From: an uncultured Clostridia bacterium
GTDB lineage: Bacteria > Bacillota > Clostridia > TANB77 > CAG-508
Length of the DNA stretch: 34,064 nucleotides
Direction of reading: 5' to 3'
NCBI GenBank assembly: GCA_934130025.1
Contig: CAKOXG010000013.1
Span: 1-34,064, forward strand
Position numbers and translations under genes: made by a program. Under the pieces are notes generated by a model that did no database searches, was not told the DNA's origin, and worked only from the letters and a program-made list of their open reading frames with translations. Below are positions 15,908 through 23,346 of this stretch, piece after piece (the stretch's first letter is position 1; every line of letters starts with the position of its first letter).

Positions 15908-15954
15908 ACATATATATTGTTAAACCGATTACAAAGGAGGAACAATATATATGT
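15908..15954 (+). promoter_or_regulatory. Hairpin with Shine-Dalgarno in the loop and AUG in the stem
   Basis: ACATATATATTGTT (15908-15921) is the exact reverse complement of AACAATATATATGT (15941-15954). The 19-nt loop holds AAGGAGG (15934-15940), and the start codon of the deacetylase (15951-15953) is paired in the stem. A 14-bp, mostly A-U stem is compatible with temperature-, protein- or small-RNA-controlled translation. Confidence 0.65.
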
Positions 15955-16685
15955 TTTTTGTATTTAATAAAAGAAAGATAAAGTCATATTTAATATCACT
16001 TGGAACGGTTGCTATTCTATTTTCGGTATCTTTTTTTAGTTTAAAGAGTGAAAATGTTGTACAAACTCAAGCAAGCTTTGAGAACATAATAGCTGCAGGT
16101 CCTATTTTAAAAGCAGAAAATAAAACAAAAGAGATAGCTTTAAGTATAAATTGTAGTGAGAATGCAGAGAATATAGATAAGATGTTACAAATTTTAATAA
16201 AGGCAAATGTTAAGGCTACATTTTTTGTTACAGGGAAAGTAGCAACAGAAAATACTGAATTAATAAAGAAAATTGTTGATACTGGAAATGAAGTGGGAAG
16301 CCTAACAAATACATATGTACATTTAAAAGAAAAAAGTGCATCAGAAGTAAAAAAGCAAATTTCAGAAGCAGTTAAGAATATTGAAAAAATAACTAATAAA
16401 AAAATAGTAACATTTAGAGCACCATATGGAGAATATAATAAAGTTGTACTAAATGAAATACATGACCAAAATTTAAAATTGATAGGGTGGAATATAGATT
16501 CATTGGATTATAATGGATTAAATACAGAAGAAATGTGGGAAAGAATAAATGAAAATTTGGAACCTGGAAGTATAATATTATTTCACAATTCTGCAAAATA
16601 TACATGTGATGGATTAGAAGAAATAATAAACAAGATTAAAGAAAAAAATTATACACTAACAACAGTTCAAGAAATGGTGGGTTAA
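15951..16685 (+). CDS. PdaB-like polysaccharide deacetylase family protein with degenerate metal site
   Basis: 244 aa. A signal-anchor helix (about 13-31) is followed by a NodB-homology domain (about 60-243). Conserved parts remain: VKATFFVTGK, RAPYGEYN (156-163), WNIDSLDY and IILFHNS (208-214). The layout matches sporulation deacetylases (PdaB/YlxY-like), which act on spore or wall polysaccharide outside the membrane. The metal-binding FDDG is replaced by INCS (N67, C68), and the HSxxH motif reads NTYVH (120-124), keeping only the last His. It may therefore bind glycan without deacetylating it. The unusual hairpin over its start suggests translational control. Confidence 0.8.
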   Translation: MFFVFNKRKIKSYLISLGTVAILFSVSFFSLKSENVVQTQASFENIIAAGPILKAENKTKEIALSINCSENAENIDKMLQILIKANVKATFFVTGKVATENTELIKKIVDTGNEVGSLTNTYVHLKEKSASEVKKQISEAVKNIEKITNKKIVTFRAPYGEYNKVVLNEIHDQNLKLIGWNIDSLDYNGLNTEEMWERINENLEPGSIILFHNSAKYTCDGLEEIINKIKEKNYTLTTVQEMVG

Positions 16686-16718
16686 ATTTTATAGATTTTT
16701 ATAAATCTAAATAAAATA

Positions 16719-16758
16719 GAGGAGATGTAATCACAACGCGATTACAAGATGGAATATG
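16719..16758 (+). promoter_or_regulatory. Shine-Dalgarno separated from AUG by a hairpin
   Basis: GAGGAG (16719-16724) is 31 nt from the ATG at 16756. Between them TGTAATC (16726-16732) pairs perfectly with GATTACA (16740-16746). Folding the hairpin leaves about 10 unpaired nt between Shine-Dalgarno and AUG. No other ribosome binding site is visible. The same layout occurs before proS (19247-19287). Confidence 0.5.
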
Positions 16759-17238
16759 CCTTTTATTGAAATTATAACAGATACTAAAAGCCAAATTGAG
16801 CTTAATAAAATGATGAGTAAAGAACTAGTGAATAATTGTGACATTATGTTTATAAAAGAAAAGAATATAGAAAATATAAAAAATATTAAATTGGAAACAC
16901 TAATAATTAATAAGGAAATAAATAATAATGAATTTATTCAAAAGATTATATGGAATACTAAAAACTTAATATTTAATTTAGACTTAAATGAAAAATTAAT
17001 TGAAGAAAAAAATGTGAATAAAACGATTAAAATTATAACAATGGGGTATAATTCTAAAAGCGATATTACAGTATCTAGTGTAACAGAGGACGAAGCTCTT
17101 ATTTGTGTACAAAATAAAATTGAAAGCATTTATGGAAAAATTATATATCCACAAGAAGTTAAGGTAGACGTAAAATCGGGGTTAAATATCTATAATATTA
17201 TGCTAATTATAGCTTTGACGTGCTTGTATGCCCGATAA
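16756..17238 (+). CDS. Hypothetical protein, 160 aa
   Basis: Not recognised. It is a soluble, Asn/Lys/Ile-rich alpha/beta-looking protein with no signal peptide. It has a conspicuous segment, MGYNSKSDITVSSVTEDEAL (about 95-114), and a hydrophobic C-terminal run ending LIIALTCLYAR. The alternating Ile/Val strands and the NSKSDITVSS motif faintly recall the central domains of Mur-ligase-like proteins, but this is too weak to name. It follows the deacetylase by 70 bases and may be co-transcribed. A GCCC/GGGC stem at 17230-17245 could be a weak terminator. Confidence 0.6.
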   Translation: MPFIEIITDTKSQIELNKMMSKELVNNCDIMFIKEKNIENIKNIKLETLIINKEINNNEFIQKIIWNTKNLIFNLDLNEKLIEEKNVNKTIKIITMGYNSKSDITVSSVTEDEALICVQNKIESIYGKIIYPQEVKVDVKSGLNIYNIMLIIALTCLYAR

Positions 17239-17294
17239 ATTGGGCTTATTTCAAAAAAAATATTATAAAATTTAGAAAAAATTAACTTTTTATG

Positions 17295-17323
17295 TAGACA
17301 AAACCAAAAAATGGTAGTATAAT
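17295..17323 (+). promoter_or_regulatory. Sigma-A promoter of the SSB-like gene
   Basis: TAGACA (17295-17300), a 17-nt spacer and TATAAT (17318-17323). Confidence 0.7.
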
Positions 17324-17385
17324 ATAGATTGTAGGTTAAAATAAAAAATACAAGTACTTTAAAAAAGTAAGAGGAGGAAATTAAG

Positions 17386-18102
17386 TTGGATACAGTTTAT
17401 TCAGAGAATAACCACATTATATTAGTGGGAAAGGTAACTAGTGATAAAAAATTTAGTCACGAAATATATGGAGAGAAGTTCTATATATTTGACTTAAGCG
17501 TACCACGTTTAAGCGGAAATTCTGATATCATACCAATCACAATATCAGAAAGGTTAATGGTAAATGGAGATTTACCAATTGGAACAAAAATTACAGTTGA
17601 AGGTCAATTTAGATCATACAACAGCTATGGAGAAGGAAAAAACAAGTTAGTACTAACAGTATTTGCTAAAAATGTAACATTATTAGAAGACCAAGAAAGC
17701 GAAGTAGAAGCTAGAAAAGACTTCCTTTCAAATGAAGTAACTTTAATTGGTTACATTTGTAAAAAACCAGTATACCGTCAAACTCCATTTGGAAGAGAAA
17801 TAGCAGATATATTGTTAGCAGTAAATAGAGCATACAGTAAATCAGACTATATTCCTTGTATAGCATGGGGAAGAACAGCAAGATTCTGTGAAAATATGGA
17901 AATTGGAACAGAAGTTAAAATAGTAGGTAGAGTTCAATCAAGACAGTATGAGAAAAAACATGAAGATGGAACTATTGAAAGCAAAGTTGCTTATGAAGTT
18001 TCAGTTGGAAGCTTAGAAGTAGTAAACAGAAATGATTCTGAAGATGATGTAGAAGAACAAACAGCAACATCTACAGTTGAAGAAAATAAAGAGGCTATAT
18101 AA
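17386..18102 (+). CDS. Single-stranded DNA-binding protein with two OB folds
   Basis: 238 aa from a TTG start preceded by GAGGAGG. OB fold 1 spans about residues 8-105 (NHIILVGKVTSDKKFSHEIY through KNKLVLTVFAKNV). OB fold 2 spans about 115-215 and looks like canonical SSB: NEVTLIGYICKKPVYRQTPF, ADILLAVNRAY, DYIPCIAWGRTARFCENMEI, and GTEVKIVGRVQSRQYEKKH. An acidic tail (NDSEDDVEEQ and onward) follows, but it lacks the usual DDDIPF ending of housekeeping SSB. It is likely a duplicated-domain SSB paralogue used in DNA replication, repair or recombination. It has its own promoter and a strong terminator. Confidence 0.85.
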   Translation: MDTVYSENNHIILVGKVTSDKKFSHEIYGEKFYIFDLSVPRLSGNSDIIPITISERLMVNGDLPIGTKITVEGQFRSYNSYGEGKNKLVLTVFAKNVTLLEDQESEVEARKDFLSNEVTLIGYICKKPVYRQTPFGREIADILLAVNRAYSKSDYIPCIAWGRTARFCENMEIGTEVKIVGRVQSRQYEKKHEDGTIESKVAYEVSVGSLEVVNRNDSEDDVEEQTATSTVEENKEAI

Positions 18103-18145
18103 TTAGATAAATTGAACATAAATAAATTCCTTTAAGATAAGAAAG

Positions 18146-18171
18146 AAGTGTTACATAAAAATGTAGCACTT
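18146..18171. terminator. Terminator between convergent ssb-like and 51-aa genes
   Basis: AAGTGTTACA (18146-18155) pairs with TGTAGCACTT (18162-18171) with one U-G pair. A T-run on the right and A-rich sequence on the left allow bidirectional use. Confidence 0.75.
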
Positions 18172-18180
18172 TTTTCTTGC

Positions 18181-18336
18181 TTATTTCTTTATTTCTGGTG
18201 GAATTATAACATTTTTCTTAGAGTTAGTTTCTTCTTCGGGTTTGGCAATATCTAGGTTATCTGAAACTGGAGAAATATTTAAATTTTTTCCATTACCAGG
18301 AATTACATCTATTTTTTTTCTATCTTCATTTTCCAT
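18181..18336 (-). CDS. 51-aa small hydrophilic protein
   Basis: ATG at 18336-18334 (minus) to TAA at 18183-18181. It starts MENEDRKKIDVIPGNGKN and ends NVIIPPEIKK. It is acidic/basic mixed and Pro/Asn rich with no membrane segment, so probably disordered. I do not recognise it. A GAAAGGATT ribosome binding site sits upstream. A TTGTAA-17-TATAAT promoter on the same strand lies 57 bases before the start, and the shared terminator is immediately after the stop. These signals together support a real gene despite its small size. Confidence 0.65.
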   Translation of the reverse strand: MENEDRKKIDVIPGNGKNLNISPVSDNLDIAKPEEETNSKKNVIIPPEIKK

Positions 18337-18392
18337 AAAAATCTAATCCTTTCTTAAAAACAAAGTTACCAAATTATTACAAAACTAAGATT

Positions 18393-18421
18393 ATTATACA
18401 ATAAAACTAAGTAATTTACAA
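18393..18421 (-). promoter_or_regulatory. Sigma-A promoter of the 51-aa gene
   Basis: On the minus strand, TTGTAA (18416-18421), a 17-nt spacer and perfect TATAAT (18393-18398). The -35 box overlaps a TTTACA/TGTAAA dyad (about 18415-18437). Confidence 0.7.
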
Positions 18422-18460
18422 GTATTTTGCATGTAAATGAAAAAAGTAACATAAAAAACA

Positions 18461-18489
18461 TTGAAAAAGACTGATAAATGTAGTAAAAT
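18461..18489 (+). promoter_or_regulatory. Sigma-A promoter of scpB
   Basis: TTGAAA (18461-18466), a 17-nt spacer and TAAAAT (18484-18489). Confidence 0.6.
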
Positions 18490-18557
18490 ATGGAGGTATA
18501 AAAAGAAAATTTTAATAAATATTTTGAATTCAATTTTAGGAAGGAATGCAGGGAAGT

Positions 18558-19187
18558 ATGAATTTGGAAAAACAAAAGGCAATAATTGAAGCAATTTTAT
18601 TTGCAGCAGGAAGAGTAATTAAAATAACTGAGCTTATGGCAGTGCTGGAAGTATCTTCAGATGATGTAATTTCTATTGTAAGTAAAATGCAGGAAGAGTA
18701 CAAAAGTGAGAGCCGTGGAATTGAAATAATAAAGGTAGAAGATGGGTACCAACTTGCAACTAAAAAAGAAATGTATGAGTACTTGTACCCAATATTTGAT
18801 AAAAGGAGTAATCCTAATCTTTCTAATGCTGCAATGGAAACTCTTGCAATAATTGCATACAATCCTAAAATTACAAGAGCAGAAATTGAGGCAGTAAGAG
18901 GAGTTAATTCAGATGGAACAATTTACAAATTGCTGGAGTATAATTTAATTGAAAATGTTGGAAAGGCAGATTTACCTGGAAGGCCAACAATGTATGAAGT
19001 AACAGAGAATTTCTTAAAGATGTTTGGAATATCTTCTTTGGAAGAATTGCCAGAGCTACCAAGGTACAAATTAGATGAAAATGAGCAAATTGTAATAGAG
19101 GATATAGTGGAGGCTCCGATGCCCGAAAGGGAGAGCACTGAAGTAATAGAGAATAATGATAATTTAGATACTACTAAGGTAGAATAA
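18558..19187 (+). CDS. scpB: Segregation and condensation protein B
   Basis: 209 aa from the ATG at 18558. An in-frame ATG at 18546 is only 1 nt after AGGAAGGA, too close, but cannot be excluded. Typical ScpB features are two winged-helix domains, EAILFAAGRVIKITELMAVL at the N-terminus, MEYKSESRGIEIIKVEDGYQ-like strands, ETLAIIAYNPKITRAEIEAV, and GRPTMYEVTENFLKMFGISS. An acidic tail follows. ScpB binds ScpA and the SMC ATPase to form the condensin complex that organises the chromosome. scpA, usually directly upstream, is absent here. proS follows 97 bases later, probably in the same transcript. Confidence 0.92.
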   Translation: MNLEKQKAIIEAILFAAGRVIKITELMAVLEVSSDDVISIVSKMQEEYKSESRGIEIIKVEDGYQLATKKEMYEYLYPIFDKRSNPNLSNAAMETLAIIAYNPKITRAEIEAVRGVNSDGTIYKLLEYNLIENVGKADLPGRPTMYEVTENFLKMFGISSLEELPELPRYKLDENEQIVIEDIVEAPMPERESTEVIENNDNLDTTKVE

Positions 19188-19246
19188 ATTATTTGGTATA
19201 AATTGAAAAGGTTTATGGGAACCTTAAAAACCTAAATTTTTTATGT

Positions 19247-19287
19247 AAGGGGAGTATGGCTAATAGAGCCGTACAAAAATAAATATG
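19247..19287 (+). promoter_or_regulatory. Shine-Dalgarno, hairpin, then proS AUG
   Basis: AAGGGGAG (19247-19254) is followed by the stem GTATGGCT (19254-19261)/AGCCGTAC (19267-19274), 8 bp with one U-G pair. Ten nt then lead to the proS ATG at 19285. Folding brings the Shine-Dalgarno to normal distance. An 8-codon ORF (MANRAVQK, 19256-19282) begins 1 nt after the Shine-Dalgarno, too close for good initiation, and ends 2 nt before proS. Confidence 0.5.
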
Positions 19288-20586
19288 AGATTATCACAAA
19301 CAGGACTTGGAACTATAAGAGTAAATAATTTGGATAAAAGCTATCCAGCACAAGATATTTTGTTACAAACAAATCAATTAGTACAATATGGAACAGGAAT
19401 TTACGCATACAATAATGTTCCTCTAAAATTAAGAGAAAATGTGGAAAGAGTAATTAAAGGAGTTCTAGATAAATATGGATGTATAGAAATATTACTTCCA
19501 ACATTACAACCAGCTAAACTTTGGGAAGAGTCTGGAAGACTTTCTAAATATATTGAAGAAGGTGTAATGCTTACAGTTAAAACAGACAAAGGAGATTTTG
19601 TAATGGCACCAACTGCTGAAGAGGCTGTTACAGATTTTGTAAGGGGGAGAATAAGTTCATACAAGAACTTGCCAGTTACACTATACCAAATTGGAGAAAA
19701 ATATAGGAACGAAATTCGTACAAGGGGATATTTATTAAGGGGAAAAACATTCCCAATGATGGACGCATACAGTTTTGATTTGAATGCAGAAGAATGTGCT
19801 AAAACATATCAAAAAATTAGAAAAGCATACTTAGAAATATTTGAAATATTAGAACTAAATGCAAAACCAGTTGCAGCAGATAGTGGAGCAATGGGAGGAA
19901 ACTTATCAGAAGAATTTATGCTAGAATCGCCAATAGGAGAAGATACAATATTAGTAGATAAATCAACAGGAGTAGCATTTAATACTGAAATTCTAGAAAG
20001 AGAAGACGCAGATGAATACCTAAGAGAAAAATACGGAGTTCAAGATAAAGAAAATGTAGAATCTAAGAAATCAATTGAATTAGGGCATATATTCCAATTA
20101 GGAACAAAATATACAGAATCAATGAACGCAAAATATATAGACCAAGATGGAAATGAGCAATTACTATACATGGGATGTTATGGAATAGGAGTAAGTAGAA
20201 CAGTTGCAACAATATATGAAGAAAATGTTGTAAATGGGAAAAATGGAGAGCCAATGGGAATTTCATTACCGGTAAGTGTTGCACCATATTTGTTACAAAT
20301 AGTTGCAGTAGATGATAAAAAAGAGATTGCAGAAAGAATTTATAGAAAATTAATGGAAGCAGGAGTTCCAACAATAATAGATAATAGAGCTCAAGGAATG
20401 CTTGGTGCAAAAATAAAAGATTGCTATATGCTTGGAACACCATATATGCTTGTACTTGGAAATAAAGCTCAAGAAGGCAGCTTTGAGGTTGAAAGTACAA
20501 AAACTGGTGAAAAGAAAACTTTTACAGAAGATGAATTAGTATCAGAATTTGTAAAAATGAACAATTCAAGAAAATATGTAAAATAA
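19285..20586 (+). CDS. proS: Prolyl-tRNA synthetase lacking the INS editing domain
   Basis: 433 aa, against about 565-570 aa for usual bacterial ProRS. Class II catalytic motifs are present: the TAEEA loop (110-114), RNEIRTRGYLLRGKTFPMMD (141-160), GHIFQLGTKYTESM (267-280) and motif 3 GCYGIGVSRTVA (298-309). The anticodon-binding domain follows (about 320-433). Between GGNLSEEFM (204-212) and ELGHIF only about 50 residues remain, so the roughly 180-residue YbaK-like insertion that hydrolyses Ala-tRNA(Pro) is missing. Such short forms are best known from alpha-proteobacteria and mitochondria. Editing may be supplied in trans by a free-standing ProXp/YbaK protein, not seen here. No T-box fits in the 97-base leader. 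Confidence 0.93.
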   Translation: MRLSQTGLGTIRVNNLDKSYPAQDILLQTNQLVQYGTGIYAYNNVPLKLRENVERVIKGVLDKYGCIEILLPTLQPAKLWEESGRLSKYIEEGVMLTVKTDKGDFVMAPTAEEAVTDFVRGRISSYKNLPVTLYQIGEKYRNEIRTRGYLLRGKTFPMMDAYSFDLNAEECAKTYQKIRKAYLEIFEILELNAKPVAADSGAMGGNLSEEFMLESPIGEDTILVDKSTGVAFNTEILEREDADEYLREKYGVQDKENVESKKSIELGHIFQLGTKYTESMNAKYIDQDGNEQLLYMGCYGIGVSRTVATIYEENVVNGKNGEPMGISLPVSVAPYLLQIVAVDDKKEIAERIYRKLMEAGVPTIIDNRAQGMLGAKIKDCYMLGTPYMLVLGNKAQEGSFEVESTKTGEKKTFTEDELVSEFVKMNNSRKYVK

Positions 20587-20654
20587 AAATCTAGTTTAAG
20601 TATTTTTTAGCCAATAATACTAGATGCAATAATAAGCAAAAATAATATTAAAAA

Positions 20655-20683
20655 TGCTCAAAAGAAGTAAATTCTCTTGAGCA
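20655..20683. terminator. Bidirectional terminator between proS and DUF4364 gene
   Basis: TGCTCAAAAGAA (20655-20666) pairs with TTCTCTTGAGCA (20672-20683) with one mismatch. A-rich left flank and T-rich right flank serve both convergent genes. Confidence 0.75.
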
Positions 20684-20688
20684 ATTTT

Positions 20689-21222
20689 TTATTTTTTAGT
20701 TAGTATTTCTAGTATTTTAGGATAAATTGTTCCAGCGTTTTCTTGCCAATTATCAACAATTTCTTTTGCTTGCTCACGAGAACCTGCAAAGGTTTTTACT
20801 TCGAAAACAGTTTCATTGTTATCTACAACTTTACAGGTAATAATGTAGTGGTCTTCACTAATTGGAGTATATTCAGCAACAATAGATTGTTCTTCTTCTG
20901 CGGTATCTTGTATAGCTTTTTGGTTTGTATCTACCTTTAGCTTTATAATTCCAGGAAGTAAATCCAAAGTTAAATCTAAAGTGGTTTTTCCTGCATCAGT
21001 TATTTGATACAATGTTTGAGATTCTTTCTCAAATGAAAAAATATATCCTACCTCCATTAAGTCTAATACAAATTGCTGGAAATAAAAATAGTTCATTTGA
21101 GAAGCTGCCAAAACAATTTTATATAATACATCATTAGTTAGTGGTTTGCCAGATTTTTCTAATACATATAATATTAGAACCTTACTTTCGGCAAGTGTTT
21201 CATCATCAGATGTTAGTTTCAA
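20689..21222 (-). CDS. DUF4364 family protein
   Basis: 177 aa, starting with TTG and preceded by GGAG about 9 nt upstream. An N-terminal winged-helix-like part, ESKVLILYVLEKSGKPLTND then LYKIVLAASQMNYFYFQQF (about 11-50), is followed by a beta-rich half (VAEYTPISEDHYIITCKVVD). This is the layout of DUF4364, a family widespread in Clostridia and probably DNA-binding. The function is unknown. It is divergent from the J-protein gene and convergent with proS. Confidence 0.8.
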   Translation of the reverse strand: MKLTSDDETLAESKVLILYVLEKSGKPLTNDVLYKIVLAASQMNYFYFQQFVLDLMEVGYIFSFEKESQTLYQITDAGKTTLDLTLDLLPGIIKLKVDTNQKAIQDTAEEEQSIVAEYTPISEDHYIITCKVVDNNETVFEVKTFAGSREQAKEIVDNWQENAGTIYPKILEILTKK

Positions 21223-21280
21223 ATTAATTCAACTCCATAATTAAATTTGCCAAACATAGAAATAAAGCCTGACAATCTGT

Positions 21281-21308
21281 ATTATATCATACATATAGCG
21301 AAAATCAA
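21281..21308 (-). promoter_or_regulatory. Sigma-A promoter of the DUF4364 gene
   Basis: On the minus strand, TTGATT (21303-21308), a 16-nt spacer and TATAAT (21281-21286). Confidence 0.6.
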
Positions 21309-21397
21309 GCAAGCCATTAAATAAAAATGAAAATAATCTACCATTTTTGAAAAATTAATGATATACTAATAATAAATTTTGAGAGGATTTTATAAAA

Positions 21398-22054
21398 ATG
21401 GAAACACTATATGATATATTAGAAGTGAGTAGAAAGGCTTCAAAGGAAATAATTGAAAAGGCATATAAAACACTTGCAAAAAAATATCATCCCGATTTGC
21501 AAAATTCTGATAATGAGAAAAAAATTGCAGAAGAAAGGATGAAAGCAATAAATGAAGCATATAGTGTTTTAAGTGATGAGCAAAAAAGAGCTGAGTATGA
21601 TTTAAAATTGCAACATGAAGAAGAAATAGAAAAATATAAAAATAGCAGTCAAGAAAATGCAGAAGACCATTATGAACAAGACTATGATGAAGATGAAATG
21701 TATGAAAATGATTGGAAAAAACAATATGCTAATTTGAGCCCAAAAGAGCAAAAAAGAGTTGCAAGGAAAATTCAGAAAGAAGCAAATGAAGAGTACAGAA
21801 AACAATATGAGGAGTATTTTAGAAGTTTAGGCTATAAAATAAAACATAGGATGACATTGAAAGATTATATTACAATTTTTGCAGTAATAGTTGCGCTAGT
21901 TATAATTTTTCTTATATTATGGATTGTTCCACCAACACATGAATGGATGATGGAATTGTATAATGAAAATTTGGTTGTGCAAATAATTGTAAACATTATA
22001 ATTGGTATAGGGAAAGGAATAGCAACATTTTGTAAAAACATAACGAAATTCTAA
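21398..22054 (+). CDS. Membrane-anchored DnaJ-domain protein
   Basis: 218 aa. The J domain covers residues 1-70 (YDILEVSRKASKEIIEKAYK, the H31-P32-D33 tripeptide, then FSVLSD-type AYSVLSDEQKRAEYD). An acidic, Glu/Tyr-rich linker (about 75-140) follows, then one strong membrane helix (about 157-178) and a short amphipathic or hydrophobic tail. It would recruit and stimulate DnaK at the membrane. It lacks the G/F-rich, zinc-finger and C-terminal domains of true DnaJ. GAGAGG lies upstream, and a TTGAAA-17-TAATAA promoter (21347-21375) is possible. Confidence 0.87.
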   Translation: METLYDILEVSRKASKEIIEKAYKTLAKKYHPDLQNSDNEKKIAEERMKAINEAYSVLSDEQKRAEYDLKLQHEEEIEKYKNSSQENAEDHYEQDYDEDEMYENDWKKQYANLSPKEQKRVARKIQKEANEEYRKQYEEYFRSLGYKIKHRMTLKDYITIFAVIVALVIIFLILWIVPPTHEWMMELYNENLVVQIIVNIIIGIGKGIATFCKNITKF

Positions 22055-22133
22055 ATGTATCTCTAAGGTGTATATAATAATTATATTAAGTTATAATAGT
22101 TATATAAAAAATAAATTTATAGGAGGTTTATTT

Positions 22134-23192
22134 ATGGACAGAAAAGTAAGAGTTGTTCAATTTGGAACTGGAAAGATGGCGGTTTATACAATGCGCTATG
22201 TTCTAGAAAAAGGTGGAGAGGTTGTAGGAGCAATAGACTTGAATCCGAATGTAATAGGAAAAGACATAGGAACTATTATAGGAAAAGAGGAGCTTGGAAT
22301 AAAGGTAACCAGCCTTGATGATGCAGAAGAAACCTTAAGGAAATTAAAACCTGATATTGCAATTGTAACAACAATGAGTTTAATAAAGGATGTTGAAGAT
22401 GCTTTGATGTTATGTGCAAAATTGGGAATTAATGCGATTACAACATGTGAAGAGGCCTTTTTCCCAGAAAATTCAAACCCAAATGTTACAGAAAAATTAG
22501 ATGAAATGGCTAAAAAAACTGGATGCACAATAACAGGAAGCGGATATCAAGATATTTATTGGGGGCAATTAATAACATCAATTGCAGCTTCAACCCAGAA
22601 AATAACGAAAATAAAGGGAAGCTCAAGTTACAATGTAGAGGATTATGGAATAGCTCTTGCAAAAGCCCATGGTGCAGGGCTTACATTAGAAGAATTTGAT
22701 AAACAAGTAGCATCAGTTGATAAAATAACTCCAGAAGAAAGAAAAGAAATAATAGATTCAGGAGAATATTTGCCATCATACATGTGGAATGTAAATGGAT
22801 GGCTATGCTCAAAACTTGGTCTTACGATAATATCTCAAACACAAGTTACAGTTCCAACCACTTATAAAGAAGATATATATTCAGAAACCTTAGGGGAAAC
22901 TGTTAAGGCTGGAAATGCAACAGGAATGAGTGCAATAGTAACAACTCAAACTAAAGAAGGAATAACAATTGAGTCTGAGTGTATAGGCAAGGTTTATTCT
23001 AAAGAGGAGTATGACAAAAATGAATGGACTATTTATGGCGAGCCAGATACAACAATAACAGTTGCAAAGCCTTCTACTGTTGAACTTACTTGTGCCACTA
23101 TAGTAAATAGAATTCCAGATGTAATAAATGCACCAGCAGGATATGTAACAACTGAGAAGATGGGAGATTTAAAATTTAGATTCAAGATTTAG
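22134..23192 (+). CDS. DapB-like oxidoreductase, 2,4-diaminopentanoate dehydrogenase family
   Basis: 352 aa from the ATG at 22134, which follows AGGAGG. An upstream in-frame ATG (22068) has no ribosome binding site. The N-terminal Rossmann domain (VRVVQFGTGKMAVYTMRYVL, about 4-23) binds NAD(P). A TTCEEAFFP segment and the C-terminal IVNRIPDVINAPAGYVTTEK are typical of the family that contains Ord, the 2,4-diaminopentanoate dehydrogenase of ornithine fermentation. No other ornithine- or lysine-fermentation gene is present, so the substrate is uncertain: an amino acid or amine of similar shape is likely. It ends with a strong terminator. Confidence 0.75.
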   Translation: MDRKVRVVQFGTGKMAVYTMRYVLEKGGEVVGAIDLNPNVIGKDIGTIIGKEELGIKVTSLDDAEETLRKLKPDIAIVTTMSLIKDVEDALMLCAKLGINAITTCEEAFFPENSNPNVTEKLDEMAKKTGCTITGSGYQDIYWGQLITSIAASTQKITKIKGSSSYNVEDYGIALAKAHGAGLTLEEFDKQVASVDKITPEERKEIIDSGEYLPSYMWNVNGWLCSKLGLTIISQTQVTVPTTYKEDIYSETLGETVKAGNATGMSAIVTTQTKEGITIESECIGKVYSKEEYDKNEWTIYGEPDTTITVAKPSTVELTCATIVNRIPDVINAPAGYVTTEKMGDLKFRFKI

Positions 23193-23238
23193 AAATATTT
23201 ATAAAATGTCTAATTAAAAAAGATATTTAAGATTACCT

Positions 23239-23273
23239 AAAACGTCGTGATTTTATTGAAATTATGACGTTTT
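23239..23273 (+). terminator. Terminator after the DapB-like gene
   Basis: AAAACGTCGTGATTT (23239-23253) pairs with AAATTATGACGTTTT (23259-23273) with two G-U pairs, followed by more Ts. Confidence 0.85.
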
Positions 23274-23346
23274 TTGTGTATAATTATATAAGATTAGCGT
23301 GAGATATATTGGGGCTAGATTAGTGATTTTAGAAGGGAACGAAAAA

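Noticed and set aside
19256..19282. 8-codon leader peptide MANRAVQK before proS
   Set aside because: The Shine-Dalgarno ends 1 nt before its ATG, too close for efficient initiation. The bases are better explained as the stem between Shine-Dalgarno and proS AUG.
19188..19284. T-box riboswitch before proS (TGGGAACC-like bases, small competing AAGGTT/AACCTT and AGGTTT/AAACCT hairpins)
   Set aside because: The leader is only 97 bases, too short for a T-box, and no specifier loop or TGGNACCGCG-type antiterminator motif is present.
22068..22133. N-terminal extension of the DapB-like protein
   Set aside because: No ribosome binding site and non-family sequence. AGGAGG precedes the ATG at 22134.
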